Under the pieces are notes generated by a model. The model did no database searches and was not told the DNA's origin. It saw only the letters and a list, made by a program, of their open reading frames with translations. A program made the translations under genes and the position numbers. From a virus, in IMG/VR virus record IMGVR_UViG_3300048835_000278, positions 1 to 23,776 of that record: a stretch of 23,776 nt of DNA; one strand, given 5' to 3'. The number at the start of each line of letters is the position of its first letter. Position 1 is the stretch's first letter. Shown here piece after piece: positions 21,101 to 23,776 of the stretch.

Positions 21101-22629
21101 TGGCCGTCTCGATCACGGGCCCGGCCGGCTCCCTCGAGCTCGGTGGTTCGGCGGCGCTCGGCACGGAGATCGCGTCAGCGGAGCTTGAGGTGTGGATCAC
21201 CGAGTCGGGCAGCGGTGCCCGGGTGGCCCAGATCCCTGACGAGCACATCGTGTCGTGCCCCTGGTCCGAGACGATGGACGCGATCGGGTCGTCGACGGCC
21301 ACCCTCACCGTCGACCACTACGGCAAGTTCCCGGATGACTCGTGGATCGCTGACGAGCTGATCCGGGTGGAGCGGGAGGTGCAGATCTCCTGGGCGGGCC
21401 GGGTGATGCACTGGGGTCCGGTCGTGTCGGTGAAACGCGAGCCGGGTGAGGCGACGATCGAGGCCACGGTGGCCGGCCCCGAGTACTGGCTGGGGTTGCG
21501 CCTGGTGGAGGGCGACGAGAGCACCTGGGGCCGCGAGCAGATCCGGGGCATCAGGACGTGGTCGCCGGCCCTGGACGTGTCGTCCACGGAGTTGGTGGCC
21601 CGGGGGTCGTTCTCCTATCGCACCTCGGAGTGGCGGTTCACCGCCGAGGTGTGGGTGGGTGGGTCGGTCCCCGATGACACGGTGGTGTTGCGGGCTTTCG
21701 CCAACCCGGGCGGTATGGACCCCCAGCAGGGCGACATGGTGTTCGCCCGGGACCTCACCCGTGACACGTGGACCACCGCTGTGATCCACACCACGTTCAC
21801 GTCGACGTCGGGGGCCGGCGGGGCGCCTCGTACCTGGTACATGGGGGTGGGCGGTGGCTTGGCTGGCCCTGATGACGTGGTGGTGCGGGAGGTGTCGGCG
21901 CAGGTGTCGCCGACGTCGGTCGGGTTCGACGAGACCGAGACCGAGGTCGAGTTGGTGCCGGTGTGGGACACGTGGATGGAGGCGGTCGGTCGGATCTCGG
22001 ATCTGGGGATCTCGGCGTGGATCGACGGCAGCATCGCCGGGGTGATGGAGGCGTCGTGGCGGCGCCCGGACGTGTCCGCTGCGGAGGCGGCCCGGCAGGT
22101 GGTCGACACCGGGTACGGCGAGTGCGACTTCGGGCTGACGCCGGCGACCCGGGTGTGCCGGTGCTGGGTGCTGCGCGGGGTCGAGCATGACCCGGAGGAC
22201 CTGACCTTGACCGCTGCCGATGGCGGCCCGGTCACAGCGTGGGGCACCTTGACGTCAGGGCTCGACACCCCGATCACCGAGTGGGTGGTGGCCAACGACG
22301 AGGGGTTCACCGGGTCGTACCACGACACCACCCGTTTCGGTGGCCTGAAGCTGCAGGCCTACTCGGCTGCTCCGACCGGCACCGCAGCGAGCGCGCTGAA
22401 GGCCCGTGCGGAGCGGCTGGGGTACACGGCGGTGTCTGCCCTGTCCGAGGAGCTGACGGCGGAGGTTGAGATGAGCTTGGTGGCCTCGTTGTGGGTGGGG
22501 GACCGGGTGCAGGTCGTCATCGATGACGGCCCGACGCAGATCGATGGCCTGTGGAGGGTCCGTTCGAAGTCGGTGGACCCGGCGAAGGCCACGTTCACGG
22601 TCGGGTTGGCGCCGTGGGTGGAGCCGTGA
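21100..22629 (+). CDS. Tail hub / minor tail protein with inserted beta-sandwich
   Basis: The 509-residue protein appears to have a split hub core. Residues 20-150 ('SAELEVWITESGSG...IVSCPWSETMDAIGSSTATLTV', 'WAGRVMHWGPVVSVKREPGEATI', 'YWLGLRLV') and residues from about 285 to the end ('VWDTWMEAVGRISDLGISAWID', 'VEMSLVASLWVGDRVQVVIDDGPTQIDGLWRVRSKS', 'TFTVGLAPW') look like hub domains. Between them (about 155-270) a likely jelly-roll insert 'GSFSYRTSEWRFTAEVWVGG' ... 'VVVREVSAQV' resembles carbohydrate-binding modules (CBM4/9-like), which could contact host surface polysaccharide. ATG 21100 shares a base with the preceding stop. Confidence 0.65.
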   Translation: MAVSITGPAGSLELGGSAALGTEIASAELEVWITESGSGARVAQIPDEHIVSCPWSETMDAIGSSTATLTVDHYGKFPDDSWIADELIRVEREVQISWAGRVMHWGPVVSVKREPGEATIEATVAGPEYWLGLRLVEGDESTWGREQIRGIRTWSPALDVSSTELVARGSFSYRTSEWRFTAEVWVGGSVPDDTVVLRAFANPGGMDPQQGDMVFARDLTRDTWTTAVIHTTFTSTSGAGGAPRTWYMGVGGGLAGPDDVVVREVSAQVSPTSVGFDETETEVELVPVWDTWMEAVGRISDLGISAWIDGSIAGVMEASWRRPDVSAAEAARQVVDTGYGECDFGLTPATRVCRCWVLRGVEHDPEDLTLTAADGGPVTAWGTLTSGLDTPITEWVVANDEGFTGSYHDTTRFGGLKLQAYSAAPTGTAASALKARAERLGYTAVSALSEELTAEVEMSLVASLWVGDRVQVVIDDGPTQIDGLWRVRSKSVDPAKATFTVGLAPWVEP

Positions 22630-23321
22630 GGGACCCGGTCGCTGCTGAGACGACGGCCCACGCCCGGCGGCTGTTGTCGTTGGAGCGGAGGCTGCGGGAC
22701 CTCCGACTGGTCCGCTACTTGCACCAGCTCCTCGACGTCGACGTCACCTACGGCGACGGCCCCGACGACGTCCAGGACGGTGACGTGCTCACCTACGACG
22801 ACGAAGCCAAGAAGTGGGTGGCTGCCGCCGGCGGCGCCGGCTCGCGCGGCTTCTCCACGATCTCCTACACCGGCCTGTGGACCAGCGGCGGTGTGTCGGA
22901 CCTCGAGGTCGAGTGGAATCTGGCATCGGAGCCGGGGCTGGCGTTGTCTCCATCGTCGGGTGGGTCGCTGCTCGGCTCGGTGCAGGAGGGCGTGGAGGTC
23001 ACCGCCCCCGGCATCTACATGGTGATCGCCACGGTGGCGGCGACGATGGGCGGCGGGTCGGGAACGCCGGGGGTGTCGATCCTGCACACGGGCGCGACCT
23101 CCGGGTGGACGATCGACGGTGACGCCGAGACGTGCCGTCCACCGATCCACGCAGCGGACACCGGCGACAACGCCGCTGGTGTGCCGCTGCTGTTGCCGCT
23201 GGATCCTGAGACACCGGTCGCCATCGACGTGGACCTGGGCGGCTGCACCGAGGTGCGCTGGCGCCTCCAGGTCGATTGGCGGCATGCCGCAGCGGTCGAG
23301 CCAGGAGCGTGTGGCGGCTGA
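22626..23321 (+). CDS. Tail fibre/spike-like protein
   Basis: The 231-residue product has an N-terminal charged helix (about 8-38: 'TTAHARRLLSLERRLRDLRLVRYLHQLL') suited to trimeric coiled coil, followed by 'DGPDDVQDGDVLTYDDEAKKWVAAAGG', the 'DGdVLtyd....kWva' repeat unit found in many trimeric phage fibres, and a beta-rich C-terminal domain (about 76-225) with 'APGIYMVIATVAATMG' resembling C1q/TNF-like jelly-roll heads. It probably forms a receptor-binding or adhesin tip. GTG 22626 overlaps the hub stop (GTGA). Two Cys (about 'AETCRPP', 'LGGCTE') may pair. Confidence 0.6.
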   Translation: MRDPVAAETTAHARRLLSLERRLRDLRLVRYLHQLLDVDVTYGDGPDDVQDGDVLTYDDEAKKWVAAAGGAGSRGFSTISYTGLWTSGGVSDLEVEWNLASEPGLALSPSSGGSLLGSVQEGVEVTAPGIYMVIATVAATMGGGSGTPGVSILHTGATSGWTIDGDAETCRPPIHAADTGDNAAGVPLLLPLDPETPVAIDVDLGGCTEVRWRLQVDWRHAAAVEPGACGG

Positions 23322-23343
23322 TGAACGTGAAGGGAACGAGCTG

Positions 23344-23776
23344 ATGGTGACGGTGTCGATCGACCACGAGCTGCCCGGCGGTGCGCCGGCAGCGCGCATG
23401 GAAGTCCAGGTGGCGGCCAGGACAGGCCCGGCCGGCGTAGCGCTCGAGGACCTGGTCGTCGGTCAGACCCGACAACTGCAGCTCGATGCCGCCGGCCACG
23501 CGACCGTCGACCTCGACCCGGTCGATGTCGCTGACGAGCCCATCATCTGGCAGATCCGAGTCGGGAACGTGACCCGCCACCTCGACCTGTCCGCAGCCTC
23601 GGGCACGGTGTCGTGGGCCGACCCTTCGGTACTGGTGCTGGAGGGCCCGGCCCCCTCCGACTGGGTGCCGGTCCAGGGCCCCCAGGGTGAGCCCGGCGTG
23701 GTGGCCGCCTCCGGCCTGGCCGCGTACGACCCCGAGACCCAGACCGTCGACGTCCCCGCCGAGCCGCTACTGACCC
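23344..23776 (+). CDS. Tail fibre-like protein, 3' truncated by window end
   Basis: An open frame without stop runs to the window end. It starts 'MVTVSIDHELPGGAPAARMEVQVAARTGPAGVALEDLVVG', a beta-sandwich-like region, then 'DEPIIWQIRVGNVTRHLDLS', 'VSWADPSVLVLEGPAPSDWVPVQGPQGEPGVV' and 'AAYDPETQTVDV'. The GPQGEPG is a short collagen-like segment typical of phage fibres, and the 'YDPETQTVDV' resembles the linker motif of the preceding gene. ATG 23344 has AAGGGA 8 bases upstream. GTG 23311 in the same frame has AGGAG 3 bases upstream and is an alternative, 11 codons longer. Confidence 0.65.
   Translation, partial: MVTVSIDHELPGGAPAARMEVQVAARTGPAGVALEDLVVGQTRQLQLDAAGHATVDLDPVDVADEPIIWQIRVGNVTRHLDLSAASGTVSWADPSVLVLEGPAPSDWVPVQGPQGEPGVVAASGLAAYDPETQTVDVPAEPLLT

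Noticed and set aside
1-23776. CRISPR arrays, tRNA genes, insertion sequences, integrase, attachment sites, lysis genes
   Set aside because: Reading both strands I found no spaced repeat array, cloverleaf, terminal inverted repeats or recognisable integrase, holin or endolysin. An absence in this window says nothing about the rest of the genome.

Overview
The window is a very GC-rich, gene-dense block of a tailed-phage genome (free phage or prophage; no host gene, integrase or lysis gene is visible). It probably belongs to a siphovirus-type phage of an actinobacterium. The grounds are a WhiB-family Fe-S regulator (402-713), a high share of GTG starts, strong G/C at third codon positions, an HK97-type head module, and a roughly 1000-residue tape measure protein. 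All supported genes are on the + strand. Many neighbours overlap by 4 bases (ATGA/GTGA) or by 1 base (TGATG), which implies long, translationally coupled operons. The long open frames on the minus strand are GC-composition shadows.

Layout. (1) 1-3243, early/accessory cassette: a partial acidic protein, a WhiB protein, a ParB-like protein, then small coupled genes: a CxxC...HxxC protein, an ASCH-like protein, a one-helix membrane peptide, a tandemly duplicated winged-helix-like pair, a Cys-containing protein and a doubtful ORF. (2) 3244-6033, replication: a fusion of an initiator/HTH-like N-terminus, an HNH nuclease domain and a repeat-rich Pro/Gly tail, then a short sliding-clamp-like protein, a zinc-ribbon protein and a small unknown. 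The linker DNA of the fusion gene carries iteron-like 33-bp repeats, each with a 12-bp palindrome, followed by a sharp C-rich to G-rich switch. It is the best candidate for something undescribed here: an intragenic replication origin. (3) 6034-9107, packaging: a 209-bp non-coding gap, a small HNH protein, small and large terminase, and a small membrane protein. (4) 9104-13025, head: portal, S78 protease, HK97-fold capsid protein and a putative decoration protein. (5) 13106-16350, neck and tail tube: a protein with two SAP/HeH-like motifs, head-tail adaptor, tail-terminator-like protein, a small protein with a third SAP-like motif, and tail tube. (6) 16369-23776, tail: a tail-completion-like protein, chaperone-like protein, tape measure, distal tail, hub and fibre-like proteins; the last gene runs off the window.

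How it works together: the left block probably modulates the host and starts replication. HNH plus TerS/TerL cut and pump DNA through the portal into a capsid matured by the S78 protease. Two strong hairpins flank the decoration-protein gene and may set the expression ratio of capsid, decoration and neck genes. The tape measure, with chaperone help, sets tail length, and the hub and fibre genes build the tip. All assignments come from reading motifs and gene order, with no database search.
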